Source of the DNA: Collimonas humicola
GTDB taxonomy: Bacteria > Pseudomonadota > Gammaproteobacteria > Burkholderiales > Burkholderiaceae_D
Reading direction: 5' to 3'
Assembly (NCBI RefSeq): GCF_018304945.1
Contig: NZ_JAGQEE010000001.1
Location: forward strand, 62,001-126,000
DNA length: 64,000 nucleotides
Notes under the pieces: generated by a model
What the model saw: the letters and a program-made list of their open reading frames with translations, nothing else
Told to the model about the DNA's origin: nothing
The model's database searches: none
In this document: piece after piece, positions 1-9,849 of the stretch
Numbering within the stretch: position 1 is the first letter of the stretch
Layout of the letters: each line of letters starts with the position of its first letter
Translations under genes and position numbers: made by a program

Positions 1-5
1 TCTCC

Positions 6-881
6 TTGCTGTCGGCAAGCCAGGGGCTGGCGGCGCCCGAACCAGCGCCCGCCGGCCAGGCAGAGATCGCCGACGATGCGCCATTGCGCCTGGCCTTGCT
101 GCATGCCGCCGCATCATTGTTTCGCCGCAAGCGGATCCTGCGGGGAAGCAGTGATATGCGGCTGCCGCTGTTGCGGCAGTCGCGTTCACCGCTCTTCAGC
201 TTTCATGCAGAAAGATTTGTCCTATCGGATCGAGAGGTCAGCGCGGCGTTTCTGCGTCACCGTGCCGCGGGAGAAAGCTATACGCAGACGTTGACGCGGC
301 GTCTCTCCGAGCAGGTCCTTGCCGATTACCCCGCCTTGCGTGGCGTCGGCGTGCAGGTAGCCGCGGACTTGCATCGCCATTGCGGGATCGATCTTTACGA
401 GGTCGGCAATTTTACCGGCCTGATAACCGGCTACATAGAGCGGCGGTTGCCAGCGCTGGAACAAACGGCGGCCTTGTTCAAGCGGATACGAGGCGGTGCT
501 GCGCCCGGCTTCAGCAAGCTGTTCGCACAGGTAATGCCGAATCGCCTGAAGCTGGTGCGCTGGTTCCGGGGGCAATGCCGCAGCGCGCTGGAAGATGCCG
601 GCGAACTCATGATGGACCCGCTGTTCACCGTCTCCAACATGGGCAACATCGAAGGGCCGCACACCTGCTTATGGCTGGCGGCCACGTCGCTGCGCACCTC
701 GATGCCGTCTGTCTATGTGTCGGCGACCCGGATCGGCGAGTGGACGGCTTTTGAAGTTGTTTTTCCGGATAATATTTTCGACCGGCAAAAGATCCGCGCG
801 CTGATGCTGCGCTTCTTCGGATTCGAGCAAGGCTTGCCGCCGGACCACGCCGAGCGCGGCGCGCTGGCCGGCACGGCCTGA
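6..881 (+). CDS. Unrecognised protein, possibly 5'-truncated by the window edge
   Basis: An open frame of 291 codons starts only five bases from the window edge, so the true start may lie upstream. The protein is soluble with no signal peptide or membrane segment. A conserved-looking core near residues 205-255 (SNMGNIEGPHTCLW followed by SVYVSATRIGEW) recalls the C-terminal half of acyltransferase or condensation-like folds, but I cannot name the family and no HxxxD motif is clear. It is separated by about 90 bp from the next gene on the same strand. The frame is real by codon bias; the function is unknown. Confidence 0.55.
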   Translation: MLSASQGLAAPEPAPAGQAEIADDAPLRLALLHAAASLFRRKRILRGSSDMRLPLLRQSRSPLFSFHAERFVLSDREVSAAFLRHRAAGESYTQTLTRRLSEQVLADYPALRGVGVQVAADLHRHCGIDLYEVGNFTGLITGYIERRLPALEQTAALFKRIRGGAAPGFSKLFAQVMPNRLKLVRWFRGQCRSALEDAGELMMDPLFTVSNMGNIEGPHTCLWLAATSLRTSMPSVYVSATRIGEWTAFEVVFPDNIFDRQKIRALMLRFFGFEQGLPPDHAERGALAGTA

Positions 882-968
882 GCCAGGCGGGTAGCTGCCG
901 CGGTGCTTGCGCGGCAATGGATTTCTTGCCGAATATTGCGTATTTATTGAGCATTGATATTGATTTTT

Positions 969-1826
969 ATGAACCCAGACAGCGCAAAAAAAATGATCCC
1001 CAGGCGTATCGAACTACGCATCGACGACGGCTTCGATATCAACTGGAATGGTGGCGATGCCTATCGAAGCCAGCTGTTCAACGCGGTATCGATGTTGTTC
1101 CCGGTTGGCGAAAAATGGATTATCGATACCGTGCGACGAGTGGTCGATATCCTTCCTGCGGCAGAAAAGGCAGCCTGGGCCGGCAGCACGAGGGATTTCA
1201 TCGCGCAAGAGTCGATACACAGTTCGGTGCATCGCAAATACAATGATCACCTCAAGCATCAGGGGCTGCGCAACTGGCTGGAACTGCGCGCCAAGCGACG
1301 CATGGAGTGGGGCGGCAAGGGTACGCCGATCAACCAGCTGGCGTCGTCGGTGGCCTATGAATACCTGACAGCCAACCTGTCCTCCTCGCTGCTGTGCACG
1401 CCGCGGCTGCTCGAAGGCGCCGACGCGCGGCTGGCAAATGTGTGGCGCTGGCATTCAGCGGAAGAGCTTGAGCACAGGCATTTCGTGCTGGACCTGTATG
1501 AGGCGGCGGGCGGTGGCTATGTGCGGCGCCTGCTGTGGTACGTGTGGGCCTTGTCGACTTTCATGCTGGACTTGCACATCCAGGTTTTCTTGAATCTGCG
1601 CGATTCGCGGCAGCTATTCAAATGGTCGACCTTGGGCCAGGCGCTGCGCTTCAATTTCTGGCCGGGCGGCATGTTCTGGACCATCTCGGCCGCGTCTGTC
1701 AAGTTTTTGAATCCGACATACCATCACAGGGACGACCTTGGCGACCAGATCGCCAGGGCATGGCTCGCCGACAATGCCGCCAGCTTCAGGGACGCCGATA
1801 AATTTCCCGACGCGCGAGGATCGTGA
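969..1826 (+). CDS. Putative metal-dependent hydrolase (PF10118-like)
   Basis: A 285-residue protein resembling the PF10118 predicted metal-dependent hydrolases, which have a ferritin-like helical core with His/Glu metal ligands. Visible signatures are an ESIHSSVH segment near residue 80 and a WHSAEELEHRHF segment near residue 160, spaced as expected for a di-metal site. A hydrophobic helix follows near residues 180-205. The frame opens at 954, but the ATG at 969 gives the usual N-terminus (MNPDSAKK); neither start has a strong ribosome-binding site. Substrate is unknown for the family. Confidence 0.7.
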   Translation: MNPDSAKKMIPRRIELRIDDGFDINWNGGDAYRSQLFNAVSMLFPVGEKWIIDTVRRVVDILPAAEKAAWAGSTRDFIAQESIHSSVHRKYNDHLKHQGLRNWLELRAKRRMEWGGKGTPINQLASSVAYEYLTANLSSSLLCTPRLLEGADARLANVWRWHSAEELEHRHFVLDLYEAAGGGYVRRLLWYVWALSTFMLDLHIQVFLNLRDSRQLFKWSTLGQALRFNFWPGGMFWTISAASVKFLNPTYHHRDDLGDQIARAWLADNAASFRDADKFPDARGS

Positions 1827-1900
1827 GTTAACAGGCCCTAGACATCCGGCGATTCTGTCCATAAGCTTCGGGGTAGTCAAATTCATGGAAAATCATTGCG

Positions 1901-2410
1901 ATGAAAATTCTTGAAACCGAGCGGCTCATCTTGCGGACCTTGAACGGCGGCGATGCCGAGTTTTACCTGCGGCTAGTGACGCAGCCTGCCTGGCTGCAGT
2001 TTATCGGCGATCGCGGCATCCGGACGGTGGAGGCCGCGCAGGCCGCGATCCTGAGCGGCCCGGTAGCGGCGCAGGCGCGGGACGGCTTCAGCTTCTACAT
2101 GACGGAGTTGAAAGAGGGCGGACTGCCGATCGGCATCTGCGGCCTGGTGAAGCGGGAAACCCTGGAGGACGTCGATATCGGCTATGCCTTCCTGCCGGAG
2201 TTCTGGGGCAAGGGCTATGCCTACGAAGCCGCCTCCGCGGTGCTGCAGCATGCCAACCGCGTTTGCGGCCTGCAGCGGGTGGTGGCGATTACTGCGCCGG
2301 ACAACCATGCTTCGATCAGGCTGCTGGAAAAGATGGGTTTGCAGTTTGAAAAAATGCTGCAGCTGAAGGGCGACGGTTCCGACACCAAGCTGTTTGCCTA
2401 TCAATTTTAA
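1901..2410 (+). CDS. GNAT family N-acetyltransferase (RimJ/RimL-like)
   Basis: This 169-residue protein has the full GNAT fold. The N-terminus MKILETERLILRTL is typical of RimJ/RimL-type acetyltransferases. The acetyl-CoA loop is seen around FWGKGYAYEAASAVLQHA (residues about 107-124), followed by the late strand and helix with ITAPDNHASIRLLEKMGL. It would transfer an acetyl group from acetyl-CoA to an amine on a protein or small molecule; the substrate cannot be told from sequence. It stands alone, with 70 bp upstream and 120 bp downstream free of genes. Confidence 0.85.
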   Translation: MKILETERLILRTLNGGDAEFYLRLVTQPAWLQFIGDRGIRTVEAAQAAILSGPVAAQARDGFSFYMTELKEGGLPIGICGLVKRETLEDVDIGYAFLPEFWGKGYAYEAASAVLQHANRVCGLQRVVAITAPDNHASIRLLEKMGLQFEKMLQLKGDGSDTKLFAYQF

Positions 2411-2533
2411 TTGCGCGGCGATATTACAGATATTTTTGCGGATGCTTATCAATAAGCAAATAATTTTGATGGAGTATTTTCACTGCGCCTAGCTGTGCTA
2501 AGGTGGGAATCCGACGACGGTACTTCAGGAGGC

Positions 2534-2788
2534 ATGATGAAGCTGATCGAACCAGGCGAAAAAAAGGATTTCCACGCGGTTTTGCAGGCGCGGCATCTTG
2601 CCGCAGACGACTTCGAGCTGCATGAAGTGGATACCACCGATCCCAAGACCGACGAGATCCTGGGGCTGACGGGGTTTGTGACCGTCAGCAGAAAATCGAG
2701 CGGGCGGAAAACGCAGTACCCCATCGGCGACGGTTCTACCTGGGTGGCCGAATTCGAGCGCGATCTGATGCGGGGCGCTTTCGACTGA
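2534..2788 (+). CDS. Small conserved-looking hypothetical protein
   Basis: An 84-residue acidic protein without signal peptide or membrane segment. The frame is open from 2495, but a strong AGGAGG at 2527-2532 sits just before a tandem ATG ATG at 2534/2537, so translation starts there, more probably at 2537 by spacing. The sequence contains a central [16 protein letters not shown] stretch and ends [16 protein letters not shown] do not recognise a domain. It lies in a 450-bp interval between the acetyltransferase and yaaA and has core-like codon use. Confidence 0.6.
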   Translation: MMKLIEPGEKKDFHAVLQARHLAADDFELHEVDTTDPKTDEILGLTGFVTVSRKSSGRKTQYPIGDGSTWVAEFERDLMRGAFD

Positions 2789-2862
2789 CGGGCGGCGCCA
2801 GCAGCGTTGCCATTGTTTCGGTATCATTGCGGACATTCTTCTGCTTATTTCGGATCTCCACA

Positions 2863-3639
2863 ATGCTGATTGTTTTGTCGCCTGCAAAATCCCTCGATTA
2901 CAGCACCCCCAGCACGACAGAAACCCACACCACCCCTGATTTCATCGACCATTCCGCCGAGCTGATCAGCGTCCTGCAAAAGCTGTCGCCGGACCAGATC
3001 GGCAGCATGATGAAAATCTCCGATCCGCTGGCGCAGCTCAATACCGCCCGTTTCGCTTCGTGGTCGAAGCAGTTCACCAGCGCCAATTCCAAGCAAGCCG
3101 TCATGGCTTTCAACGGCGATGTCTACGAAGGGTTGGATGCGCCTTCCCTGAACAGCGCCCAGCTGAACTACGCGCAGAGCCGCATCCGGATCTTGTCCGG
3201 GCTGTATGGCGTGCTGCGGCCGCTGGACCGGATGCAGCCCTACCGGCTGGAAATGGGCACCAGCCTGGCCAATCCGCGCGGCAAGAATCTGTACGCGTTC
3301 TGGGGCGATACCGTGACCCAGGCGCTCAACCGGCAGATGGGCCGGCAAAAGGCCAGGACACTGGTCAACCTGGCGTCGGAAGAATATTTCAAGGTGGTGC
3401 GGCCGGCGGTGCTGGAAGCCGGCATCGTGACGCCGGTGTTCGAGGACTGGAAGAACGGCAAGTACAAGATCATTTCTTTCTACGCCAAGCGCGCACGCGG
3501 CCTGATGGCGCGTTATGCGGCCTTGAACAAGATCACCGACGCAGAGCAGCTGAAAGCCTTCGACCTCGGCGGCTACCAATACATTCCACAGGATTCCGAC
3601 AGCGGCCGCTGGATGTTCCGGCGCCGTCTTGCAGAGTAA
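2863..3639 (+). CDS. yaaA: Peroxide stress protein YaaA (UPF0246/DUF328)
   Basis: A 258-residue YaaA family protein. In E. coli YaaA lowers free intracellular iron during hydrogen peroxide stress and protects DNA. The family N-terminus [13 protein letters not shown] fixes the start at 2863; upstream in-frame codons to 2827 do not belong to the family. Other family blocks are visible: [29 protein letters not shown] and [11 protein letters not shown], and the late [13 protein letters not shown]. Length matches the family. Transcribed alone or with the ammonia-lyase gene that starts 45 bp downstream. Confidence 0.93.
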   Translation: MLIVLSPAKSLDYSTPSTTETHTTPDFIDHSAELISVLQKLSPDQIGSMMKISDPLAQLNTARFASWSKQFTSANSKQAVMAFNGDVYEGLDAPSLNSAQLNYAQSRIRILSGLYGVLRPLDRMQPYRLEMGTSLANPRGKNLYAFWGDTVTQALNRQMGRQKARTLVNLASEEYFKVVRPAVLEAGIVTPVFEDWKNGKYKIISFYAKRARGLMARYAALNKITDAEQLKAFDLGGYQYIPQDSDSGRWMFRRRLAE

Positions 3640-3684
3640 GCGACAGCCACCCGGCGCGTGTCACATACATTAAAAGGATGAAAA

Positions 3685-4671
3685 ATGGCTGCTACCGAAC
3701 TCGCTGTCGCTTACCAGGATATCGCCGCTGCGGCCAAGCGCCTTGAGGGCGTCGCCTACAAGACGCCGGTGCTGACTTCCAGCCAGGCCGACAGCCAGGC
3801 GGACGCCAGCATCTTCTTCAAGTGCGAAAATTTCCAGCGCGTCGGCGCCTTCAAGTTCCGCGGCGCCTATAACGCCATCAGCTGCCTGAGCGAAGAGCAG
3901 AAGCAGCAGGGCGTGGTGGCTTTTTCATCCGGCAATCATGCGCAAGGGATGGCGCTGGCGGCGCGCATGCTCGGCGTGCATGCCACCATCGTCATGCCGA
4001 GCAATGCGCCGGCGATGAAGCTGGCTGCAACCCGCGAATACGGCGCCGAAATCATTTTGTACGATCGTGAGCGCGAGGACCGCGAGGGGATCGCCGCGCG
4101 CCTGTCGGAGGAGCGCGGTTGCGCCGTGATTCCCGCCTACGACCATCGCGACGTGATCGCCGGGCAGGGCACGGCTGCGAAAGAGTTGTTCGACGCCGTC
4201 GGCCCGCTCGATTACCTGTTCGTATGCACCGGCGGCGGCGGTCTGCTCTCCGGCTGCGCCATCGCGGCCGCGCACTTGTCCCCAGGCTGCGTCGTGTATG
4301 GGGTCGAGCCGGAAACCGGCAATGATGCTCAGCAATCTTTGCGAAGTGGCAATATCGTGCACATCCCGGTGCCCGATACCATCGCCGATGGTGCTCAGAC
4401 GCAACACATCGGCAAGCTGGTCCTGCCGATTCTGCAAGCCCATGTCAAGGATATCCTGACCGTCAGCGACGATCAGTTGCGCACCCAGATGCGCTTCTTT
4501 GCCGAGCGCATGAAGATTGTGGTCGAACCGGCTGGATGCCTGGCCGCTGCCGCCGTAATGCACAAGGCAATCGAATTCTCCGGGGCAAAAGTAGGGGTGA
4601 TCGTGAGCGGCGGCAATGTCGATATGACGCTTTTTTCGCAATCTGTTGCTGCTGCGAAAGCATTTTCCTGA
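3685..4671 (+). CDS. PLP-dependent threonine/serine dehydratase family (hydroxyaspartate ammonia-lyase-like)
   Basis: A 328-residue fold-type II PLP enzyme without a C-terminal ACT domain, so it is not the feedback-controlled biosynthetic threonine deaminase. K57 in GAFKFRGAYNAI should bind PLP, SSGNHAQG (about residues 83-90) holds the substrate carboxylate, and the tetraglycine loop TGGGGLLSG (about 180) binds the cofactor phosphate. The length and motifs best fit threo-3-hydroxyaspartate ammonia-lyase, serine racemase or catabolic serine/threonine dehydratase, which sequence alone cannot separate. It follows yaaA by 45 bp and precedes tpiA, which has its own promoter. Confidence 0.85.
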   Translation: MAATELAVAYQDIAAAAKRLEGVAYKTPVLTSSQADSQADASIFFKCENFQRVGAFKFRGAYNAISCLSEEQKQQGVVAFSSGNHAQGMALAARMLGVHATIVMPSNAPAMKLAATREYGAEIILYDREREDREGIAARLSEERGCAVIPAYDHRDVIAGQGTAAKELFDAVGPLDYLFVCTGGGGLLSGCAIAAAHLSPGCVVYGVEPETGNDAQQSLRSGNIVHIPVPDTIADGAQTQHIGKLVLPILQAHVKDILTVSDDQLRTQMRFFAERMKIVVEPAGCLAAAAVMHKAIEFSGAKVGVIVSGGNVDMTLFSQSVAAAKAFS

Positions 4672-4779
4672 TATCTTCGCCCCTGGATTGTTGTCGATGA
4701 GTAATGTCGAGGGCGCGGATAGACCCCTCATTGCGGCACCGGCCGGGGTGGCGTCAGCCGGTAAACATTTCTTGCCGGT

Positions 4780-4809
4780 TTGACCGCTTTCCCCCCGGCG
4801 CGTTAGAAT
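4780..4809 (+). promoter_or_regulatory. Sigma-70 promoter for tpiA
   Basis: A -35 element TTGACC (4780-4785) and a -10 element TAGAAT (4804-4809), each one mismatch from consensus, are separated by 18 bp and lie about 30 bp before the tpiA start codon. No other gene intervenes. Confidence 0.65.
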
Positions 4810-4842
4810 GCCGGGTTATTGAAAACCTGGGCCTTGCCAAAT

Positions 4843-5592
4843 ATGCGTCGTAAACTTGTAGCCGGTAACTGGAAAATGAATGGCAGTCTGGTTGCCAACG
4901 CTGCTTTACTGGCGGAAATCAAGGCTGGCATGGCGCTCGCGGCCTGCGATGTGGCTGTGTGCGTGCCGGCGCCTTACTTTGCGCAATGCCAGGCTGAACT
5001 TGCCGGAACGGCAATCGCCTTGGGCAGCCAGGACGTGTCGGCCCATGCGGCAGGCGCGTATACTGGTGAAGTCGCGGTCGGCATGTTGCAGGATTTTGCT
5101 TGCCGCTATGCGATCGTCGGCCATTCCGAGCGGCGCGCCTATCATGGCGAGACCGATGAGCTGGTGGCGCAGAAGGCCTTGCGCGCGCTGCAGGCAGGCG
5201 TTACGCCGATTGTCTGCGTCGGCGAAACCTTGGGTGAGCGCGAAGCCAGCCAGACCGATGCAGTGGTTGGCCGCCAGCTGCAGGCAGTGCTGAACGTGCT
5301 GGATGCCGCGCAGGTTGGCAAGATTGTGGTGGCTTACGAGCCGGTATGGGCGATCGGCACCGGCAAGACGGCAACGCCGCAAATGGCGCAAGATGTGCAT
5401 CTGGCCTTGCGCGCCAAGCTGGCCGGGAAGAATCCGGTAGCCGCGGTTGAAGTAAAGATTTTGTATGGCGGCAGCATGAAGCCGGACAATGCTGTCGAAC
5501 TGCTGGCCATGCCGGATATCGATGGCGGCCTGATCGGCGGCGCAGCCTTGAAGGCAGCCGATTTTCTGGCGATTGCAGCGGCCGCCCGGTAG
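4843..5592 (+). CDS. tpiA: Triosephosphate isomerase
   Basis: Interconverts dihydroxyacetone phosphate and glyceraldehyde 3-phosphate in glycolysis and gluconeogenesis. The 249-residue TIM barrel has all catalytic residues: N9 and K11 in AGNWKMNG, H94 in IVGHSERR, and E166 in the signature [11 protein letters not shown], with the phosphate-binding GGS and GG loops near the C-terminus. The ATG at 4843 gives the family N-terminus [10 protein letters not shown]; a non-ATG start 24 bp upstream is less likely. secG follows after 61 bp, an order that is conserved in Burkholderiales. Confidence 0.97.
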   Translation: MRRKLVAGNWKMNGSLVANAALLAEIKAGMALAACDVAVCVPAPYFAQCQAELAGTAIALGSQDVSAHAAGAYTGEVAVGMLQDFACRYAIVGHSERRAYHGETDELVAQKALRALQAGVTPIVCVGETLGEREASQTDAVVGRQLQAVLNVLDAAQVGKIVVAYEPVWAIGTGKTATPQMAQDVHLALRAKLAGKNPVAAVEVKILYGGSMKPDNAVELLAMPDIDGGLIGGAALKAADFLAIAAAAR

Positions 5593-5653
5593 TGCCGATT
5601 TTGTCTCCGGTAATCTAGTAAATAAAGAATCAACTCTCCTTGGAAATCATTAA

Positions 5654-6082
5654 ATGAACACAGTATTCAATATCATTGTCATCGTTCAGGTGTTGTCGGC
5701 GTTGACGATTATCGGCCTGGTGCTGCTGCAGCATGGCAAGGGCGCCGATATGGGCGCCGCTTTCGGCTCCGGCGCTTCCGGCAGCCTGTTCGGCGCTACT
5801 GGTTCTTCGAATTTCCTGTCGAAGTCGACCGGCGCGGCAGCAGCGCTGTTCTTCATTGCCACCCTGGCCCTGGTGTATCTGGGCAATCACCGTTCGGCCG
5901 CTACCGGCGGCCTGATGGATAATCTGCCGGCGGCTACCGCGCCGGCGGCGGCATCTGCTCCGGCGGCGATTCCTGCAACTTCGGCTCCTGCAGCTGCCGC
6001 TGCTTCCGGCTCCGCCAGCGCGGCCGCTTCGGTTCCTGCGCCAGCGGCCGGCAGCGCCCAGTCCAACCAGATTCCGAAGTAA
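5654..6082 (+). CDS. secG: Preprotein translocase subunit SecG
   Basis: Small subunit of the SecYEG translocon in the inner membrane. The 142-residue protein has two membrane segments (about residues 3-24 and 56-76) joined by the conserved loop GKGADMGAAFGSGASGSLFG. The C-terminal 60 residues are an Ala/Pro/Ser-rich tail of low complexity, longer than in E. coli but common in betaproteobacteria. It lies between tpiA and tRNA-Leu. Confidence 0.95.
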   Translation: MNTVFNIIVIVQVLSALTIIGLVLLQHGKGADMGAAFGSGASGSLFGATGSSNFLSKSTGAAAALFFIATLALVYLGNHRSAATGGLMDNLPAATAPAAASAPAAIPATSAPAAAAASGSASAAASVPAPAAGSAQSNQIPK

Positions 6083-6193
6083 ATATTTGCCGGAAAAAGG
6101 GTGGGTTTTGCCGCATTGCGGCGAAATCTTCATCCCGCAGTAAATTAGTAGCTGTTCTAGAGTGAAATTGCTGACTTTTAATCTGATTGTGCA

Positions 6194-6223
6194 TTGAACA
6201 AAAGTACTAAATCAGGTTAAAAT
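6194..6223 (+). promoter_or_regulatory. Promoter of tRNA-Leu
   Basis: TTGAAC (6194-6199) and TAAAAT (6218-6223) with an 18-bp spacer end 10 bp before the mature tRNA 5' end, the expected arrangement for a short tRNA leader. Transcription could continue into nuoA, since I see no terminator in the 146 bp after the tRNA. Confidence 0.6.
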
Positions 6224-6233
6224 ACGCTCTTAT

Positions 6234-6318
6234 GCCGACGTGGTGAAACTGGTAGACACGCTATCTTGAGGGGGTAGTGGCGAAAGCTGTGCGAGTTCGA
6301 GTCTCGCCGTCGGCACCA
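6234..6318 (+). tRNA. tRNA-Leu (anticodon GAG)
   Basis: An 85-nt class II tRNA. The acceptor stem pairs GCCGACG with CGTCGGC, followed by encoded ACCA. The anticodon stem CTATC/GGTAG encloses the loop TTGAGGG, giving anticodon GAG. The variable arm and the T-arm GAGTTCGAGTCTC are present. Location between secG and nuoA is a known Burkholderiales arrangement. Confidence 0.95.
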
Positions 6319-6464
6319 AAGAATACGAGGCCAGCAACGGTTGCCCCTGCGCTGGCTTTTTGTCGAGGAACTTGTAGTGTGGTTTGCTGGATTGGGGGCG
6401 TCAGGTCTGATGAGTCAGATCCGCAAATCATTCTGCTAATCGTTTGAACTACTGGCGCATAATC

Positions 6465-6824
6465 GTGAACCTCGAAAATTACTTTCCCGTCCTGCTGTTT
6501 ATTCTGATCGGTATCGCGGTAGGTGTAGCACCGCAATTGCTGGGTCGGATACTGGGGCCGCATCGGCCCGATTCCCAAAAAACATCTCCTTACGAATGCG
6601 GCTTTGAGGCATTCGAAGACGCGCGCATGAAGTTCGATGTGCGTTACTACCTTGTCGCCATTTTGTTCATTTTGTTCGATCTGGAAACCGCTTTTTTCTT
6701 CCCGTGGGGGGTTGCCATGCGCGACCTCGGATGGCAGGGCTTTGTCACGATGATGGTGTTTATCGCCGAATTCGCGGTTGGCTTCTGGTACATCTGGAAA
6801 CGCGGCGCTCTGGATTGGGAGTAA
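6465..6824 (+). CDS. nuoA: NADH-quinone oxidoreductase subunit A
   Basis: Membrane subunit of proton-pumping complex I, and first gene of a complete nuo operon. The GTG at 6465 gives the family N-terminus ([11 protein letters not shown]) and a 119-residue protein. Three membrane segments are visible, with the conserved loop [20 protein letters not shown] and the later [11 protein letters not shown]. nuoB starts three bases after the stop, so the two genes are translationally close. Confidence 0.95.
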   Translation: MNLENYFPVLLFILIGIAVGVAPQLLGRILGPHRPDSQKTSPYECGFEAFEDARMKFDVRYYLVAILFILFDLETAFFFPWGVAMRDLGWQGFVTMMVFIAEFAVGFWYIWKRGALDWE

Positions 6825-6827
6825 GTC

Positions 6828-7304
6828 ATGTCTATTGAAGGCGTATTGAACGAAGGCTTTGTCACCACTACTGCTGACAAGCTGATCAACTGGACCCGTA
6901 CCGGCTCGCTGTGGCCGATGACGTTTGGTCTGGCCTGCTGTGCTGTCGAAATGATCCACGCCGGCGCCTCGCGTTATGATCTCGATCGTTTCGGTGTGAT
7001 TTTCCGTCCGTCGCCACGTCAGTCCGATGTGATGATCGTGGCTGGTACCTTATGCAACAAGATGGCGCCGGCACTGCGCAAGGTTTACGACCAGATGCCG
7101 GAACCGCGCTGGGTGATTTCGATGGGGTCCTGCGCCAACGGCGGCGGCTATTACCATTACTCGTATTCGGTGGTGCGCGGCTGCGACCGCATCGTGCCGG
7201 TGGATATCTATGTCCCGGGCTGCCCGCCGACTGCTGAAGCACTGTTGTACGGCATCATCCAGTTGCAAAACAAGATTCGCCGCACCAATACGATTGCGCG
7301 CTGA
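6828..7304 (+). CDS. nuoB: NADH-quinone oxidoreductase subunit B
   Basis: Peripheral-arm subunit of complex I that carries the [4Fe-4S] cluster N2, the final electron donor to quinone. The four ligands are present: the adjacent pair C37-C38 in [11 protein letters not shown]102 in [11 protein letters not shown] and C132 in [10 protein letters not shown]. Length (158 residues) is standard. It lies between nuoA and nuoC with gaps of 3 and 9 bp. Confidence 0.97.
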   Translation: MSIEGVLNEGFVTTTADKLINWTRTGSLWPMTFGLACCAVEMIHAGASRYDLDRFGVIFRPSPRQSDVMIVAGTLCNKMAPALRKVYDQMPEPRWVISMGSCANGGGYYHYSYSVVRGCDRIVPVDIYVPGCPPTAEALLYGIIQLQNKIRRTNTIAR

Positions 7305-7313
7305 GAGAACACC

Positions 7314-7910
7314 ATGACGACCAAACTGGAAACCCTGGAAGCCGCCGTGCGCAATGCGCTTGGCGACGACCTGCAAAGTCTGACCGTGGCCTTCGGCGAG
7401 ATCACCATCATCGTCAAGGCGGCGAACTACCTGTCGGCGATGCGCGTCCTGCGCGATCACGCCGATACCCGTTTTGAAGAGCTGATCGACCTGTGCGGCG
7501 TCGATTATTCGACCTACGGCGACGGCGCCTGGGATGGCGCGCGTTTTGCCGCGGTATCCCATCTGCTGTCGATCGAGCACAACTGGCGCCTGCGGGTGCG
7601 TGTGTTCGCGCCGGACGACGAGATGCCGGTGCTGGCCTCGCTGACCGATATCTGGGCTTCGGCCAACTGGTACGAGCGCGAAGCATTCGACTTCTTCGGC
7701 ATCCTGTTCGAGGGCCACAACGACTTGCGCCGCATCCTGACCGACTACGGCTTCATCGGCCATCCTTTCCGCAAGGACTTCCCGATATCGGGCTATGTCG
7801 AAATGCGTTACGACGCCGATCAGAAACGCGTAATTTATCAACCCGTAACGATCGATCCGCGCGAAATCACGCCGCGGGTGATTCGTGAAGAACACTACGG
7901 GATCAAATAA
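7314..7910 (+). CDS. nuoC: NADH-quinone oxidoreductase subunit C
   Basis: The 198-residue (30 kDa type) peripheral subunit that contacts NuoD near the quinone site. The family signature is seen at [29 protein letters not shown] and in the following HPFRKDFP. It is a separate gene, not the NuoCD fusion of enterobacteria. Its stop codon overlaps the nuoD start by one base (TAATG). Confidence 0.96.
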   Translation: MTTKLETLEAAVRNALGDDLQSLTVAFGEITIIVKAANYLSAMRVLRDHADTRFEELIDLCGVDYSTYGDGAWDGARFAAVSHLLSIEHNWRLRVRVFAPDDEMPVLASLTDIWASANWYEREAFDFFGILFEGHNDLRRILTDYGFIGHPFRKDFPISGYVEMRYDADQKRVIYQPVTIDPREITPRVIREEHYGIK

Positions 7911-9163
7911 TGGCAGAAATCAAGAACTATACGCTGAACTTCGGTCCGCAGCATCCGGCCGCGCACGGCGTTTTACGCCTGGTGCTGGAACTGGACGGCG
8001 AGGTGATCCAGCGTGCCGACCCGCATATCGGCCTGCTGCACCGCGGCACCGAAAAGCTGGCGGAACAAAAGACCTACCTGCAATCCGTACCGTACATGGA
8101 CCGCCTCGACTACGTGTCGATGATGTGCAACGAGCACGGTTACGTGATGGCGATCGAACGCCTGCTGGGCCTGGAAGTGCCGCTGCGCGCCCAGTACATC
8201 CGCGTCATGTTCGATGAAATCACGCGCCTGCTGAACCACCTGATGTGGATCGGCGCGCATGCGCTGGACGTCGGCGCGATGGCGGTGCTGTTGTACGCAT
8301 TCCGCGAACGCGAAGACCTGATGGATTGCTACGAGGCCGTTTCCGGCGCCCGCATGCATGCGGCTTACTACCGTCCGGGCGGCGTCTATCGCGACCTGCC
8401 GGACACCATGCCGCAGCACAAGGCGTCGCTGGTGCGCAACGCCAAGGCGATCAGCGCCCTCAATGAAAACCGCCAGGGTTCCCTGCTGGATTTCATCGAA
8501 GACTTTACTGTGCGGTTCCCGAAATACGTCGACGAATACGAAACGCTGCTGACCGATAACCGCATCTGGAAGCAGCGCCTGGTCGGCATCGGCGTGGTCT
8601 CGCCTGAGCGCGCCAAGGCCATGGGCTTCACCGGCGCCATGCTGCGCGGTTCCGGCGTGGAGTGGGATCTGCGCAAGAAGCAGCCGTACGAAGTGTACGA
8701 CCTGCTGGACTTCGATATCCCGGTCGGCAAGAACGGCGACTGCTATGACCGCTACCTGGTGCGCATGGAAGAAATGCGCCAGTCCAACCGGATCATCAAG
8801 CAATGCGTGGAATGGCTGCGCAACAACAGCGGTCCGGTGATGACCAGCAACCACAAGGTTGCGCCATCGCCGCGGGTCGACATGAAATCGAACATGGAAG
8901 AGCTGATCCATCACTTCAAGCTCTTCACCGAAGGTTTCCACGTGCCGCCGGGCGAAGCGTATGCCGCAGTCGAGCATCCGAAGGGCGAGTTCGGCGTCTA
9001 CATCGTTTCCGACGGCGCCAACAAGCCGTACCGCCTGAAAATCCGCGCACCTGGCTTCCCGCATCTGCAAGGTTTGAACGAAATGGCCAAGGGCCACATG
9101 ATTGCCGATGCCGTCACCATCATCGGTACGCAGGATATCGTTTTCGGTGAAATTGACCGCTAA
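7910..9163 (+). CDS. nuoD: NADH-quinone oxidoreductase subunit D
   Basis: A 417-residue 49-kDa-type subunit forming the quinone-binding cavity with NuoB. The N-terminal [16 protein letters not shown], the RGTEKL motif and the R-rich [17 protein letters not shown] region are family hallmarks, and the protein ends in the conserved DIVFGEIDR. It evolved from hydrogenase large subunits but lacks their nickel cysteines. The stop codon is immediately followed by the left arm of a long hairpin that separates it from nuoE. Confidence 0.97.
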   Translation: MAEIKNYTLNFGPQHPAAHGVLRLVLELDGEVIQRADPHIGLLHRGTEKLAEQKTYLQSVPYMDRLDYVSMMCNEHGYVMAIERLLGLEVPLRAQYIRVMFDEITRLLNHLMWIGAHALDVGAMAVLLYAFREREDLMDCYEAVSGARMHAAYYRPGGVYRDLPDTMPQHKASLVRNAKAISALNENRQGSLLDFIEDFTVRFPKYVDEYETLLTDNRIWKQRLVGIGVVSPERAKAMGFTGAMLRGSGVEWDLRKKQPYEVYDLLDFDIPVGKNGDCYDRYLVRMEEMRQSNRIIKQCVEWLRNNSGPVMTSNHKVAPSPRVDMKSNMEELIHHFKLFTEGFHVPPGEAYAAVEHPKGEFGVYIVSDGANKPYRLKIRAPGFPHLQGLNEMAKGHMIADAVTIIGTQDIVFGEIDR

Positions 9164-9283
9164 GGAGGCTCTGATAACCTACTGCGCGGCTCAATCTCTG
9201 GCCTGCGATGCTCACTGTACTTTCGTACAGCTGCGCTTCTCGACCAGACCTTGAGCCGCTCGCTACGGTTCTCAGAGCCTCCT
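9163..9283. repeat. 121-nt imperfect inverted repeat between nuoD and nuoE
   Basis: The outer 12 bp (AGGAGGCTCTGA at 9163-9174 and its complement at 9272-9283) and the centre (CTGTAC at 9215, TTTC loop, GTACAG at 9225) are perfectly paired and equidistant from the same axis, with partly paired sequence such as GGCTCAA/TTGAGCC between. It occupies most of the 194-bp gap. No terminal T-run, so it is not a classic terminator. Confidence 0.8.
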
Positions 9284-9357
9284 GATGGCAGCTGCTGAGA
9301 GCTACGGAATTTGTTACTAACTACTCGCGCAACATACCGCGCACGAATGGCCAACAC

Positions 9358-9849
9358 ATGTTGTTAAGTCAAGATACATACAAAAAGATCGATCGCGAAG
9401 TCGCGAAATTCCCTGCCGACCAGAAACAGTCGGCGGTGATGGCCGCGCTGGCGATCGCGCAAGACGAAAAGGGCTGGCTGGCGCCGGAAACCATGCAGGA
9501 TGTCGCAGACTATCTGGGCATGCCGGCGATCGCGGTGCAGGAAGTCGCGACCTTTTACAATATGTACAACACCAAGCCGGTCGGCAAGCACAAGATCAGC
9601 ATCTGCACCAACCTGCCATGCCAGCTGTCCGGCGGCGATCGTGCGGCAGAGCATCTGAAGCACAAGCTCGGCATCGGTTTCCGTGAAACCACGGCCGATG
9701 GCCAGTTCACGTTGGTGGAAGGCGAATGCATGGGCGCCTGCGGCGATGCGCCGGTGCTGCTGGTGAATAACAAACGCATGTGTAGCTGGATGTCGAACGA
9801 AAAGATTGACGGCTTGTTAGCGGAACTCAGTGAGGTAACCCCGAAATGA
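9358..9849 (+). CDS. nuoE: NADH-quinone oxidoreductase subunit E
   Basis: A 163-residue thioredoxin-like subunit carrying the [2Fe-2S] cluster N1a of the NADH dehydrogenase module. The ligands are C83 and C88 in SICTNLPC, and C124 and C128 in [11 protein letters not shown]. It follows the 194-bp hairpin gap after nuoD and overlaps nuoF by four bases (ATGA), so E and F are translationally coupled. Confidence 0.97.
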   Translation: MLLSQDTYKKIDREVAKFPADQKQSAVMAALAIAQDEKGWLAPETMQDVADYLGMPAIAVQEVATFYNMYNTKPVGKHKISICTNLPCQLSGGDRAAEHLKHKLGIGFRETTADGQFTLVEGECMGACGDAPVLLVNNKRMCSWMSNEKIDGLLAELSEVTPK

